A stretch of 64,000 nt of DNA from NCBI GenBank assembly GCA_003952965.2, contig CM025856.1:29058061-29122060 (forward strand), in the 5' to 3' direction. Made by a program: the position numbers and the translations under genes. The DNA comes from Morella rubra. Its lineage: Eukaryota; Streptophyta; Magnoliopsida; Fagales; Myricaceae. Shown here in pieces: positions 46,901 to 60,300 of this stretch; the first letter of the stretch is position 1; each line of letters begins with the position of its first letter. Below the pieces are notes generated by a model, which did no database searches, had not been told where the DNA came from, and was given only the letters and a program-made list of their open reading frames with translations.

Positions 46901-49900
46901 ACTAAGTTTATAATATTTTCATTTGGACGTAATAATTATTGTTTTTCTCTAACTGTGAGATAATTTATACTTATGATGTAAAAAACTTGAACTCACTTAC
47001 ACTCACGGTGATATTATTAGGCGGGATGCCATTTATTATTTGTGTTATCAATAAGCAGGACATAAGTATCAAAAGAAAGCGTGTGTGTTTTTCGTCCAAA
47101 TATACACGCGTGGTGATTTTAATAGACGCACAACGCAGAGACGGAACAGTAGAGCAAGACGATGTTCCATTTGGTGAGTTTAGGGAGAGTGAGATAACAC
47201 TAGTGTACTACTTTGCAAGTTAAACTGACATTCGTGTGTGCCAGGTTCGGAATTATTTTCAGCACTGTGGATAAAATATCCTATTTGGTTATTGTTAGTT
47301 CGAGCTTTTTAAGTAACTTGTCACTTATTCATTATCCAAATACAATTAATTCTTATAGACGCGGTGGTCCGACAGTACATATAATAATTAACAATTTTTT
47401 TGCTACATTTTGCTTTTCATAAGTATCACGGCCACCAGTAATTCACTTTGTTTCTAACAATGCCGTTGGAGAAAGCTAGTCAATGGTCCTATATAGTCGA
47501 TTTAAAATTTACACTGTGATGTTTCAGATGATATACCATATATACAAAGAATTCTTGCCACCTAAAAAATTTCGTTCAGGTGTGCGAAAAGATGGAATCA
47601 GGAGTCCTAGAGCTCATGGCATGGAGACATGTGAGGTTCGAGAAATAGAGTTTTTAAGACCTAATATACTTCAGAACATTGGAACATTCCTCCACGTCCA
47701 TTGTATTTCCCCTGCCGTCTCTTAGAGCAAACTTGCTATCCCTCTGAATCTGTGGTCTAATGATGTGAGCAGGCCATCATTGCACTTAGTGAAGTGATAT
47801 TTAGACGGTAGAAGGGAATCTCCATTTATTGTCTTGGTGTGTCTGTGTTGCAGATTACAACCCAAATTAGATGCTTACAGGCTTGATTGTAGGGCATGTC
47901 CTAATATATACTGATGTGGGGAAGTTCTGCAGTGGCCAAGCTCCAGCGTGTTTTGAGTTGCTGTGGCAGCCGTTTATATGTGACATTGATAAGCAAACTC
48001 ATGGTATCACAAATGGGGTATTTGCTGTAGATTCAATGATGCGTATATGACAATGTCCATATGTGTTGGTGGCACCTTTTCACATCAATTAGTGCCAAGT
48101 GCTATAAAGAAGATGGACTCTCACGACGGTCAATATGCGGGGATTACATTTATACGTAGAGATAAAATACAATACATGACTCATTGTATATATTTGTCTC
48201 ACTACACTATTGGATATTGTTATTGGTGTTAATTGGACAGTTTATGCTCAGTATACACGTTTAGAATTTTTGTCCGTCAAAAAGAAACAGGATGGGTGCG
48301 GTTGCCCCCAGTCGCCTCTAGTATTGACAGTTTGTTCTTCGATCTGAGTGGCTGGCGAAAGAGCAATGATTCTGAGTTTAAATACGATATCTTCTTTCCA
48401 TATTAACAGCGCAAGAGTAAATATTGTGTGGAGAGAAGGCAAGGTGTCAGTTAAATGTCAAAAAGAATCTTAGAATTGGTTAATTCTGTAAAAATGTAGT
48501 CTATTATACTGACACAAAATGTAGATCTGTGTCATATTCTGTTTTTAAAGCGTTATTCCTCATCACATCACCGATCGAGACAGACATTAATATATTATAT
48601 CATCTTTGATCTGTGTATCCACGAGTCTCTCTGATTATTGGTACTGCAAAACCAATTTTAGAGGATGCATATTAAAAGAGAATCATCAATTCATTTCTTT
48701 TCCTGACATAATTGGTCCACCTTTTGAATACATTCACACACCTGATTATTAAACAAAAGATACACGGTGTATCTAAACACACAGCTTCCATTGCTCGAAC
48801 TTATTGTCTGTCTGCATTCGGCGAAATTCCGGGTAAATAAGACAAGAGTATTATAAAGTACACATAGCTTTAGAAATAGAATGACAATGTACAAAAATTT
48901 TATTCACTTTTCTTCTAGAGGGGTATAATGGTTTGTGATTATGGAAACCTAATTAAAGAAAACTAACAAAGGAATACATTTTAAAAACCTAATGTAGTAC
49001 TTAGAACAACTGATAGTTATAAGGGGTAGATGCATAACACTATTTGTGGTCATCCTTAGAGTTTAGCGTAAGTATCACTTATATACCTATATTATTCTTA
49101 CTTTTTGGATAATGTCATCAGGAGATTCTAAACGATTATAAGATAACGTTAGGTACATGTAGATAATGCAATTTTCTTGATATAAGCCCCGACTCGACAA
49201 TGAAATTTCCTGGACACATTAGCTCATATTAGGGGAGGTTGCTATATATTTAAACATCTTTTATTACTTTTTGTAATTTTGATAGTAAGCACGTTCGCGG
49301 ATTGAACGATGATTAAAATACTGAGGGTGAGTTTGGGCTCTACTGTGTATTGATTATTCGTTAAGGGTGGTGGCTGTGATGATAGGTCTCTTGTGCGCGA
49401 TAGTTTGATCTTCGCGCACATGCTCAGGTGACTCTGAACTTCTTTTGATGCCTGGATTCCTTTATTTAACGCATTCTCTATTAGAGATGCAGCGAAAACA
49501 ACTGTCCGATAGTAGATGCATACATCAACAATGGTCAATGGTTTTTTTCCGTAGAGGCAATTTCGGAAAGTACGATGCACCAGTCGAGTGTAGCTATGCG
49601 GAAAACTGTGCCTCTGTGAGTTTCTGTACCTGGTCTAGCTTTGGGAGGTGTTCACTATTCACTTCGCTCACCACTGTTTATACTTGTGGATTATTCTCGC
49701 AAAGACGCTTTCATCTCGCATTATTCTTTATTGCACCTTTGTAAGGTGGTCCACATAATGGGCAGATTTGATCGGACTTAGTCCCTTTTTTCCGTTGACT
49801 AAAGAATCGGGAGTGACTTCACACATCTTCGATATCAATTCTGGTTTGGTCGTGTAAGATAGACTTGAAACTCAAGCAATATAGAAATTGACTCCTACGA

Positions 49901-51724
49901 GGAAGTCGCCTCACTTACACCGAAATTACGGTTTTTTAATAGCATGGTTTGTTTTATGGACACGTTCTTATGTATCAAAACCAGGTCATTTGACTGAGTT
50001 TATAAATCTATTTTTCACACAGATCAACGACGATCTCATTGAAATAGACCTAATGTGTCAGATTGAAAAGCCACTGCTACCTTAGATATGCTATCCCCCT
50101 CGATTGATACTAGCCATTCTGTGTGTGCTGGTATCTAATCTGATGAGGATTTCTAGTGCGGCATTTGGAAACTACACTGTCGTAACTCTATGGTTGCTCA
50201 CGTGGTACGCGCTATTTCATATGAACGTCTTTTTCTCTGGGAATTCTTATGGTTTAACCATTCTAATTTTAAGATACTAAACTATTGGAAAATCGAGGAT
50301 GTTTAACTTTGATCTCGAACAAATGTAGTAAAAAGCTTCATAGGCAATTATTTGCTTCCTCCCCGCATTATTTGATAGATTCTTAACTTCGCTGAAGTGA
50401 TTAGGGGCCATCTAAGTGGCTAGTACCTCAAATATTGTCGTTCAATTACTTTATCTTAAGGCATATGTGACTCTTGAAGAAAAGGAGACTAATGAGGCTA
50501 AACAAAATGAATAGAGATTCCCGATTATTTAAAGCAAAATACAGACATAAATATATTCCAATCTATATATGTGAGAGATAAGTAAATAAAATTTGGTTGA
50601 AGTATTATCATTTTGGAGCACGACATAACTTCTAACTAGTAAGACTACGCTGTGTGAAAATGACTCTCTATACAACGGGCAACACATACGTTTTACGGCA
50701 AATATAAACAATAAGAAATAGAAAGAGGGATACGAGACTTGAGTTGGATGTTGTCCTGGTGTTGAAAAACAATTTTGGTTTCAAAATTTAGAGCCACTAA
50801 AAGAGCATGAATTGGAATATCAATGGTTATGGGTACTATTGTGGAATTCCAGAAGCATTCCTTTTCGGGAGAGGGGATGGGAGACGAAGTAAATATTCTA
50901 GGGCAATTTTTGGTTGTTATTATTTTCCCTTGCAACTTTACTGCAACATTACTTATTCGGATTTTTTGTGTGGTACCTTCAAATGAATTTATCTACCTTT
51001 ATTCAGTGGTACTTCCCCTCTTTAAATTTGCCACCGATGGAGGCTATTATATATAAAATTGATGATTTCCGGTATATATTATAGTCTCGAAAGCAGCGCA
51101 CGGCCTTGATTTTTGTAAATAGTCAATCGTTCCACAGAGGCAATCACAAAAAAGCTAAGCCAATGATATGTATTTGATGGGCCAGATCTCATTTGTGAAT
51201 AAGGAAGGTTAGATGGTAATGTGTGCATAAGTCAATAACAATCTCTCTTGGGTATGGGTTGCTAATTTATTTGGGTGAGAGTGATGTGAGGGATAAGTTT
51301 TTTATTATACATAACGGGCTTTTATTTCTGTAGGTGTTTAATGAAACAGATCTTGAGAGGAGTGCTAGAAGATAATTTATGGATCGAATGGTGTTTTTTT
51401 TAGGGGGCGACTTTCAAGGAATGTCAGCCTCAGTTCTACCAACAGTATTTATTGAAACGCCACTTCATATCCATTGAATGAAAATTACCAAAATCGGTCA
51501 TTTTGTGCTCGAGTGTTAGACGAGCGGGGGAGAGAAAAACATGAATTATAAAGAAGATGAGATAGAGCGTCTTTATTCCTCTTACTATTAAAGGACACGA
51601 ACTTTTCCTATCGAGAGAAAAGGAAAATGGCGCTTACATGGATGAAATCTTCAATCCAAAAATGTATATAAAGTTTATTGAACTTTCAAGATAAGAACAA
51701 AACTAATAGAGTCTTGATGAAATA
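40986..51724. other. 10.7 kb with no recognisable content
   Basis: No open frame over about 125 codons, no recognisable domain, no transposon termini and no long repeats were seen. The longest frames (44783-45157, 49242-49580) look random in composition. For a plant contig this long this is unusual; either the sequence is highly diverged repeat or its per-base quality is too poor for coding or repeat signals to survive. Confidence 0.55.
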
Positions 51725-53952
51725 CTAAGAGTGCTTACAAGGAGGAAGTGGTGCTCCACACAAGCCAGGATTACCCCAGAATGCAGATGCAGGGATGATG
51801 GCTTTGTGAGGAGGAATCTTCCCACTGAGTCGGTTTCCTGAAACATCAAATTCTCTTAGCTTCTTCAAATTCAGCACCTTCCCTGGAATGGCACCGGTTA
51901 GCTTGTTCCTTGACAGCAACAGCTTAGTTAATTCCATTGCATCGCCTAGCTCTTCTGGTATTACGCCTGAAAGCCCATTTCCCACAAGCTCCAGTACCTG
52001 CAATTCCTTCAGTTTTCCCAATGACTTTGGTATGGATCCTCCCCCAGGGCATTGTGGGAAATGAACAGGGATGGTTGATAGAATCCATTGCGAGTGTCTG
52101 GTCTGCGACAACGTTTGTTCTCTATCAAATGGTGCCGGAGGTGGGATATCTATGTCTTAGATGACATCAATGGTGTTAAAAAACCGCCCGCCTGAGTGGG
52201 GGTGGGGGGGTTTGTCCTCCTTTAATGCTCTTCGAAAATAGTAATTAATTCAGGTCCGCCACTAAACATGTTGGTGAAGACTCTAGATCATGAAGATATA
52301 GCGAAAAGTATGTTTTTTATTCTGGATAAACTCAACTGGGATTGGGATTTAAAACGGGAAGTCCGTATCGATGTTTGATAAGTTCTGACTTGCAACAAAA
52401 ATAGGTCTGGGTAAGGGTCATTCCAATATACACAAGTAAAGCAAACAGCAAATTATGTGTTCACCGGATAGTATTTACAATAATTGCTTTGATTAAAATC
52501 AGAAAATGAGATGGGTTGATCGACATGTGATACTGTTCTTTTCATCGTAGCTCAGGTGAGCCGTAACCGTAATCCAGTTTCCGCTCGTCAACAAAGCCGA
52601 TTGACAGAGATCATTTGAGCTCTCTACTTTGTAGCTGGACTAGCCAGTACGGGTTTGAATGAGTACATTGGTGATTCTTTTGGCGGATGTTTATACCCCT
52701 GTAAGTTTACATCAAAGCTGAAGAGAAAAATTAACGCTTCAAGATGAGTAGGATTTCGTAATAATAATAATTCTCACTTTTTGTTTGACGTTTTGAACGA
52801 AATTCGCCAAAGCTCGAAGTTTTGGATCTTGCCTGTATTAAATTGTTCTTGAGAAGGATGAGATTGTCAGTTGGGGTGATGGAGTGGTTTAGCAATGTCA
52901 GTGGGTTTGCTGCAATTTCCCTCATTTTACAAGGGGAAGCTTTTTTTTCTGGTGTGTTTCTATAAGGGATAGAGCTGTTGATATGGTCTGGGAAAAGAGC
53001 TCGCTGAGAAAGGTAAGAAGAAAAAAGTGGGATGGATAAAAAAAACCTAGATAAAAAGCTAGATTCTAGATGGACCGATCCGGAAAATTATAAGGAATCC
53101 GAAGAAAGATGAATTTTAGCCCGGACACTTCAGACCATACAATTCCGGTAATCCTGGCGTTTGCTGGAATTGAGTGATAAAAAGGTCAAATTCATTATTT
53201 ATGCACCAAATATCATGGTGATATCGTCATTATACTTTTCAGAGAATCTAGATATTGAGACCTTAAGCTGCAATACCAGTAGGAATACTACCTGAGAAAT
53301 TGTTTTCGTGAAGATCAAGCGTAGTTAGCAATGCCAAATTGCCAATTGAAGAGGGAATTGAGCCAGACAATGAGTTTCCTGATAGACCGAGTTCTGAAAG
53401 TGACTTCCATGATCCAATAACAGAGGAAGGAACAACACCAGTTATATTGTTGTCACTGGAGTAGAGCTTCTTTACCCGAAAAAGGTACTTAAATTGTATT
53501 GGTACAACCCGTGAGCTTGTTTGAATTAAGAAATAGATAAGAGAGGCGCCTTAACTTGCCCAGTTCCGGTGTATAGGACCCCTCAAGTCCTTGAGATTGC
53601 TCAAGTCCAGAAGTTGCAGAAAGGATAAGTTACCCAGAGAAGGAGACAGAGTTCCCGTCATGTACGTGTCCAAGATGGAAGCGTCGCCTGAGACAAGTCC
53701 TGAACGCGAGACGTTGACAACTCTGCCTGAGGAATCACAAGCTACACCTTCCCAAGCTGTGCAGCAATCCGAGGATGATGTCCAGGAATGCAATAGACTT
53801 GAAGGGTCCGAGGTGATTTTGGTCTTGAATTCAAGGAGTGCTTCTTTGTCTACAACGTGACATGCTTCAGCAAGAAGTAGAAGGGTTGCTGAGAGCAAGA
53901 CGAGGAAGAAGAATGGAAAGTTGTTGCGGCAACAGAAATTTAAATCTTCCAA
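51725..53952 (-). pseudogene. LRR protein gene, scrambled (DRT100/PGIP-like)
   Basis: Three recognisable pieces lie in order on the minus strand. (1) 53952-53560: signal-like hydrophobic stretch, then CHVVDKEALLEFKTKITSDP, SWTSSSDCC and CDSSGRVVNVSRSGL, an LRR N-cap, to LSFLQLLDLSNLKDLRGPI. (2) About 53571-53281: LRRs readable only with several frame changes (LGKLRRLSYLFLNSNKLTG, SDNNITGVVPSSVIGSWKSL, LSGSIPSSIGNL). (3) About 52040-51725: LGKLKELQVLELVGNGLSG to a C-cap ending GNPGLCGAPLPPCKHS. Between 52040 and 53280, about 1.2 kb shows no LRR content. The frame start is TTG; no ATG stands where the signal peptide should begin. Extracellular LRR proteins of this type have about 470 residues; roughly 310 are accounted for. 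Pseudogene or badly assembled gene. Confidence 0.75.
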
Positions 53953-56900
53953 ACAGGAAAACTGAGTTAGAGAAGATGTCCCTGAGCTGTGTGTGCTGGG
54001 GATTATGAATGAACTGCTCTGTCATATGTATTCATCTGCTATTAAAATAAGCTGGGGGAAACGACAAGCATGAAACTAACGACAAATGAGATGAAGAGTT
54101 TGAGTGGGTGATGTATATCCAAATTATGCATCTGATGCTTGCAATCCTTGGATGTAAAGGGTACAATAATAATATGTAATTAAATATATCCTGTATTTTA
54201 AGATAGAATAGTCTAGTATATTATATCATAATTTAAATCATCCTGTCAATCTGATGAAAGCGCATCGATACCAATATTTGATAATTAAGTCTACAGATTT
54301 AATATATATTATATATAACTCATATCAAGTTTAATATGATATTATTTTATAACTATATCAAGTTTAAAGGTGATATTCTTATCAAATTTTAGAGATTTAA
54401 ATTTAAATATATAGATTCAAATTTAAATGTGGGAATATTTTTCTTTTTATTATCTCTAGACCTCTAGTATTCTGAATGGATTTATAATAGGAAATATAAC
54501 CTAGAGGATTTTAATAGTGGAATATAGATGTTTTAACCGAACTACTTAAATATATATATTTTTCCTCTCCTCTCTCCACGTTATCTTTTTTCTTCTCCAA
54601 TGTGGACCGGATCACCTCTTAAGAAACCTTTGTTTACAGTTGTGCCTAATGACGGGGGAAACAAAAAGGGCGAAAGAACGGGGCTTTGTGTCATGAGATT
54701 GGCTACTTAGCCAGAATTGCCTCCTTTAAAGCCTAGTCCCTCTAACTTTTATACTCAACTAAAACATACATAAAATTCAAGGAAGGTGATCCCTTTTATG
54801 CTGTAAAGCAGTTCTTAAATGCCCTACCTATAAGTAATCTTCAGTGATAAGCAATGTTTCCCTTACGGTGGAGGATGTGTTTATAATGCCTCTTGAGTGC
54901 CTCCCTAGTCCCTACCACGACAATGTTCTTCCCCATACTCTATTAAAGCTTATATTGGTGCATGGATAATTAAGTTTTCCCGTGAAAAAAAACAAGAAAA
55001 AAAACCAAGTGGGGGCGCCTTGTTAGCTCTCATCGTTGAATGAAATATTATAAAACACAGAGTTGGTGATGCCCGTGCTCAGGTCGGTGGTGGCCACGGG
55101 TCTGTGGGTTGTCGCCATGGCCAAACCACCGAACATGGTATCCCTCTGAAAAGGGATCTGCGATCACTACCCGTGGAATCAAAGACCAAATCTTCAATGG
55201 AAGGGCACCATTGACGTGAGCTGCTTCAAATCCTGTTACCAGTGGCCGAAAAGTCTAGATTTCTTTTCTGCAGTATGTCCAGATGCATTTGGGTTTAACG
55301 TACCTCCGTGTTTCCTCGTTAATTACTTCCATGGAAGACAGGAGACACTACCACTGTACGACAGAAATTTGCCAATATATTGTTTTCTGTTTGTGTGTCG
55401 TTGAAGACTTTGAGAGTTATTGTGACGACATAAGTGCCCTTTAAATAGCCATTTTCAGCTTATTGTACGGCAAAAATTGGATTACAGGCACCAAAATGAG
55501 AATCGAGACAATTTTAAACAAATTCGGGTCATCTCAAAAAATTAATAATGGCCAGATATAGGTGGAAAAGTCTTTCAAAGACTTATTGAGGCGACACACG
55601 TGTTCTTCTAAACAGCCAAGCTCAGTTTGTAAAATCCTTTTTGTAACGTTCAGATGTTAGTGAGAGGATCTAGCAGGGCGACTATCCGTAACTACTACCA
55701 CGAACTGTTTCGCCATAACAGTCCAGACAAAGCAATTTTAAAAATTTGTCTGCCTTTAGTCTCTTCAAAATGGGAAAAGAGTTTCATCCCCATCCTCAAG
55801 GAGATTCCGCTGCTAGTCCGACTGTAAGCAAATTCATCAATATTGGCAGATTCCATTGTTTCCGTCTTTGCCTAGCGTAAAGGTTCAATCAAAAAAAAAA
55901 AAAAAAAGGAAAATCAATCACCTTATTCAAGCAAGTATATAAAGTAATTTGGAAAAAATGTATTTTGGCAAATTATTACTTAAATTTCATTTACATATTT
56001 GAACTAGAAATTTTGATACAATTAGCTTCAAAACTAATCAATATTTGCCATAAGACAGAAAATTTGCCAAAATTTTTGATAACATTAATATTGTACACGT
56101 AATTTATTTTTTATTTTTTGTATTTCAATTGTGAGATAGTGTTATAAGATCTAACTCTAATTCATTTTTGTAGTTTTGAGTCTAAATATAACAAAATATA
56201 TAATCCAGATTAAAAAATGTCATTTGACGCTCATAATTTTTTTCATTATAATAAATATAAAAAATTCATTCAAATTTTCTCTCTTCAGCAATTATCATAT
56301 CTCAAAATTTTGACCACTCTAACATTTTGGCACACAAAAAATACCTTAATGAAAAACCTATGCACATTTATGGCGTGAATTCGAATCTAATTACTATTAA
56401 AACAGTTATTAAAATAAATTTATTTATAAAATTATCAATGAAAAGGCTCTCTAAAGTGACTTAAACTCCTTTCTTTAAATATGTTATCTTTGAATATGCA
56501 CATAAGATAGAATGCAAGCTTTTGGATCCTCGATATACAAATATGTAATATCTATTATCCAAGCTTAGACAAAAAAGGAAAAAACAAAAAGATTGTTTCT
56601 ATCAATAGTGGCGAGAAAACTGCAGACCATTAGACAAGCTTGAAGATCAAAAATTCTATTCAGCGATTGGAGTTGGAGATCCCTGTTGCACTTGGGCAGC
56701 AGTAGTAACACCACGGCCTCCAAACAGTCACGTGGGTACAACGTTCATCTGTCAGAGGAAATACAAAAAGAAATCTTATACCATTCTATCTCCTTCGTCA
56801 TCTTTCGCCACCTTCTTCATCATTACCTCATTCCTTATTTTACTATATCTCTTTATGATATCTATGGAGATCTAGTACAAAAGATTTTACCTTCTAATCA

Positions 56901-57003
56901 AAGTAATCTAGGAGCTAAAAGACAAGAAAAAAACCAGTCAAAATTATCACCACTCGAAACGCAGAAATGTTCTACTGGCCAGGGATTGTTGTGGTCACAT
57001 TGT
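53953..57003. other. Intergenic, AT-rich
   Basis: Ordinary-looking AT-rich plant intergenic DNA at 54130-54600 and 55880-56560, with repeated TTTAAATTTAAA-type strings near 54390-54430 and an A run near 55889-55906. A GC-richer piece at 55060-55200 (GGTGGTGGCC-like) has no identifiable frame. A plus-strand frame at 56686-57147 overlaps the LRR gene end antisense and is not credible. Confidence 0.45.
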
Positions 57004-58277
57004 TCAAGGAATTGCAGGGTTAAAGCTCCTGCACTCGCTCGAAGATTTTTGGTCACCCCCCTGACAGAAAAAGAAAATGACCGGACACCGTATCAAGCAG
57101 TTATCGACCAGCCTCACGTTTACAGAACCCGGTTTGAGTCCCATTAGAGGGTCCGGTATGGATCCGAACAAGTAGTTCCCGCCTAGCAAGAGCCTCGCGA
57201 ACGGTGAGATTCCGGATCCCGTTACGACCGTTTTCAGGGCGTACTGGATCGGTATCATACCGGTGAGCTTGTTGTTCTCGAGCGACAAAGCGGAGAGCCT
57301 TGGCATTAACGCCATGAACGCGGGTAGAAAGCCTTGGAGCTCGTTGTTGCTCAAATCAACTGCAATGAGCTCGCTCTGGGTTCCCAGACAGGCTGGGACT
57401 TGTACAGAGGTGAACTGGTTGAATGAGAGTACGAGTTGCTGCAGAGATGGAGCACCGTCGAACAGAAGGGCTGGGACGGAGCCACTGAGACGGTTGTGAC
57501 TAAGATCAAGTACTTGCAGATAGGTCGAGTTTGTGAAACTGTCGGGGACCATTCTTCCTTCTAAGTTATTGTTTCTCATGGAGATTTGAATCAACGAAGA
57601 AGGGAAAGTTCTCGGCAATTTTCCAGAGATGGCATTATCGCTAGCGTCCAAGTAGTACAGGTTTCTCAAGGAACCCAAGTTGGGAAATTCACCACTGAGC
57701 TTGTTTGATTGGAGTTCGAGCCGTTTCAAGTTCACGAGGTTGCTCCAACTCGCTGGAATTATGCCCTGAAGGTTGTTGTTATCGAGGTAAAGCTCCTCAG
57801 CGCAGAGAGTGAGCCAATCGAGGTGGGTATCTGCGCGGAAAGGGAGTTCCTCGACAGGCCGAGTCGACGCAGCCGAGTCAGGTTGGAGAACGAGGCAGGA
57901 ATGGGACCAGAGAAAAAATTGTTTGAGAGGTCAAGGGTGTCCAAGAACTGGAGGTTCCAAGAGGTGGAAGAGAGCGAACCGATGTAACCCGCCTGGTCGA
58001 GACTGATCTCGGTGACTCGGTTCCTTCCGGAGACCACGACGTCGCACCTGAACCCGCATGTGAACCGCTCGCCGAAGAGGTTGTCGCATGGATCGACCTT
58101 GAAGTCCCAGGAACTCACGCACGAGCCTGGTCTCACTGAGGCAACGTCCAGCCCGTTCTTCATGGCCTTCAAAACCTCAATGTCCCCCCAGTACGTCTTT
58201 GATTCTGCTACAGCTGACAGCCCCAAAACCACAATGAGCAGAACAAGCGAACATAGAGGGAACTTGAGAAAGCCCAT
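57004..58277 (-). CDS. Intronless LRR protein, one frameshift
   Basis: From the ATG at 58277: signal peptide (about 1-26), then YWGDIEVLKAMKNGL, SWDFKVDPCDN and FTCGFRCDVV, a Cys-rich N-cap, followed by about ten LRRs (FLDTLDLSNNFFSGPIPASF, LYYLDASDNAISGKLP, LQVLDLSHNRLSGSVPALLF and others) and a C-cap ending ECRSFNPAIP. No kinase or transmembrane segment follows, so it is a secreted or wall-associated LRR protein; the N-cap and SFNP.IP end resemble the Arabidopsis At5g66330 type as I remember it. The frame breaks once near 57798, between SIGSLSAL and EELYLDNNNLQGIIPASWS, where a single base is missing. Everything else is intact over 1.27 kb, so the break is either a recent mutation or a consensus error. 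Confidence 0.85.
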
Positions 58278-60300
58278 TTACTATTCTCCTCCGGGGAGAA
58301 ATCTGTGGAATTCCGATTATCTGCAGCAGGAGACAAGTGAGGGAGATGAGTGAGAGACAGGACACCCAGTTAATCAGGGCCGTTGGTTTGGGAAATCGAA
58401 ACGAGGATCACAGAAAGCCTCTCTCGAGAAGTTGCTTTGCCAGTTTTGGCTCAGAGATCTTTATGCGAGTGGTTTCACGGGCACTTGTCAGAGCGTTTCT
58501 CCATTGGGGCATACGTACATTTGAGTTTGGATGTTTACGTTTAGAAAGAAAGAGAGGGGTTAAAGCTGGGTTTCTAGGTGAAGTGTTTGTTGCCGTAGCG
58601 ACCCCTTGGTCACATATATAGTGACGTGTTCAGAATGGAGTACCGAGTTGCTTCTGTGCTTCTGTTGAGCTATCTTGGTTCCTATCCATCGCCATTATAT
58701 CCCCTTCCAGAATTTAAAAACTCAATTAAAAAAAAAGAACTGGAAGCTTTTGAAGGCTGAACTGTGATTGTATATGATTTAATGAGGCTTCAAATATATA
58801 CTTAATTAGTTTTTTTTAAAGGTCAATATGCACTAGCTTTGCGATATTAAATGACTAAAGATTTGGTAATATTATGTGTGATTGGTGGGGGTTTTTAAAT
58901 TAAGTGGACTGATGGGACTTACCGTTTCGATTATAGTCAGTATCTTTGAAGGAACCACTTGCTATTATGTAGGGAAGCATATAGGGAAGCTGTCGTAATA
59001 CAAGAAAAACGGTTGTTGGAAATGATGCAGAGCATAGTGGGCAGACTCTAGTGAGTTTTGGAGTCCCAGTTTAATTAATAAGCTTGGTGGTTTATTACCA
59101 TTGTAACAGTTAACGAACCTTGCATTATGAGGCCATCGAGCACTATCATCAGGTGTATATTCGGTTTGGTGTTACAGAATGCATAGAGACATAATTGTTT
59201 GGAAAAAGCGAGAAAGAAAAGAGGGATATCGGATATATTTTATAATTTTGTAGTCATCATAATGAAGGGGTTTATAAAAGTTTGACAATCAGCCAGAAAA
59301 GGGAAGGATGTTAAGTTAAAAATAGTCCTATAAAAGTTTATTTTGCAGTGGCACCGAGCATCGACCGGTATGTTTGTTGGAGGTCTTTGTGGAAGTCGAA
59401 TATTAAATTGTAGTACATATAACAATCTTGGAGTATACGATGAAGGAGAGTAAATGCCTTGATTAGGTGAGTAATGAAGCATATTTGTTTGGAATCTAGA
59501 TATGGATTTTTCGGCTTTGTGCGAAAGTTTATTAATAATAGTGAATTGGGTAATGGGAGGAAGCATTCTGTTATTGCAGTCATAAAGATGCAATGGGACG
59601 CAAACAGAAAATGGTATTAGGAAATGTCTTAGGTGGGTGATTGGGAGTAATGTAGAAAATATTTTACTGTCAAATTTTTATATTCATTAAAAATTAAAGA
59701 AATCTCTCTCTCTTCCATTGAATTTATTCTTTTTTTCTTATATTTCATTTAAAGATTTTTGGTCTCTCAGCTTTCGTTATTAATCGTCATATAAAAGATG
59801 ATGACTTTTACTGTTTTTCGTATAGCTGTAAACTCTTCCTCAATAGTAGTTGGATGATATGTATATTCTAACATTGTTGTTACTTACATGAAGGCTTCCT
59901 TAGGTAACTCCTTAGCCATCTCATTAATTGTGGTGCTCTTATTTTTTCTTTTTATCGGGTTTTTGGGTTTTCTGTTCGCTGGGTCTGGGGTGTTTGTCGA
60001 TGTTGATGTTCAGAAAAGTGCTCTCTGAGAAAGACAGTTACAGGCAGAAATTTATGCTGATGAAATAGGAGGTTTGGAAGAATAAGGTTGTGCTAATTCC
60101 ATGGTAGCAATGGCGAAATTTTCGTCTGTTCTTCTGAAACACCCCAGCAGTAAGTGAATTGAAAAAAAAAAAAAAATGCATTAAACCTCAACGTGAACAC
60201 GGGAGGGAGCGATAGAGCAAGTATCGCAGGTCAGTTAACGCGCCGACCGGGGTGGAAAGAGTAAGGATATTAGCCCGGCAGGGCTTTAATATAAGGACTT
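58278..60300. other. Intergenic upstream of the LRR gene
   Basis: The first 300-400 bases should contain the promoter and 5' untranslated region of the minus-strand LRR gene. No other gene was recognised. Confidence 0.4.

Noticed and set aside
53591..53860. Plus-strand frame of 89 codons
   Set aside because: Antisense shadow of the LRR N-terminal exon.
56686..57147. Plus-strand frame of 153 codons
   Set aside because: Runs antisense into the end of the LRR gene, with no motif or homology pattern.
58012..58353. Plus-strand frame of 113 codons
   Set aside because: Antisense shadow of the LRR protein N-terminus.
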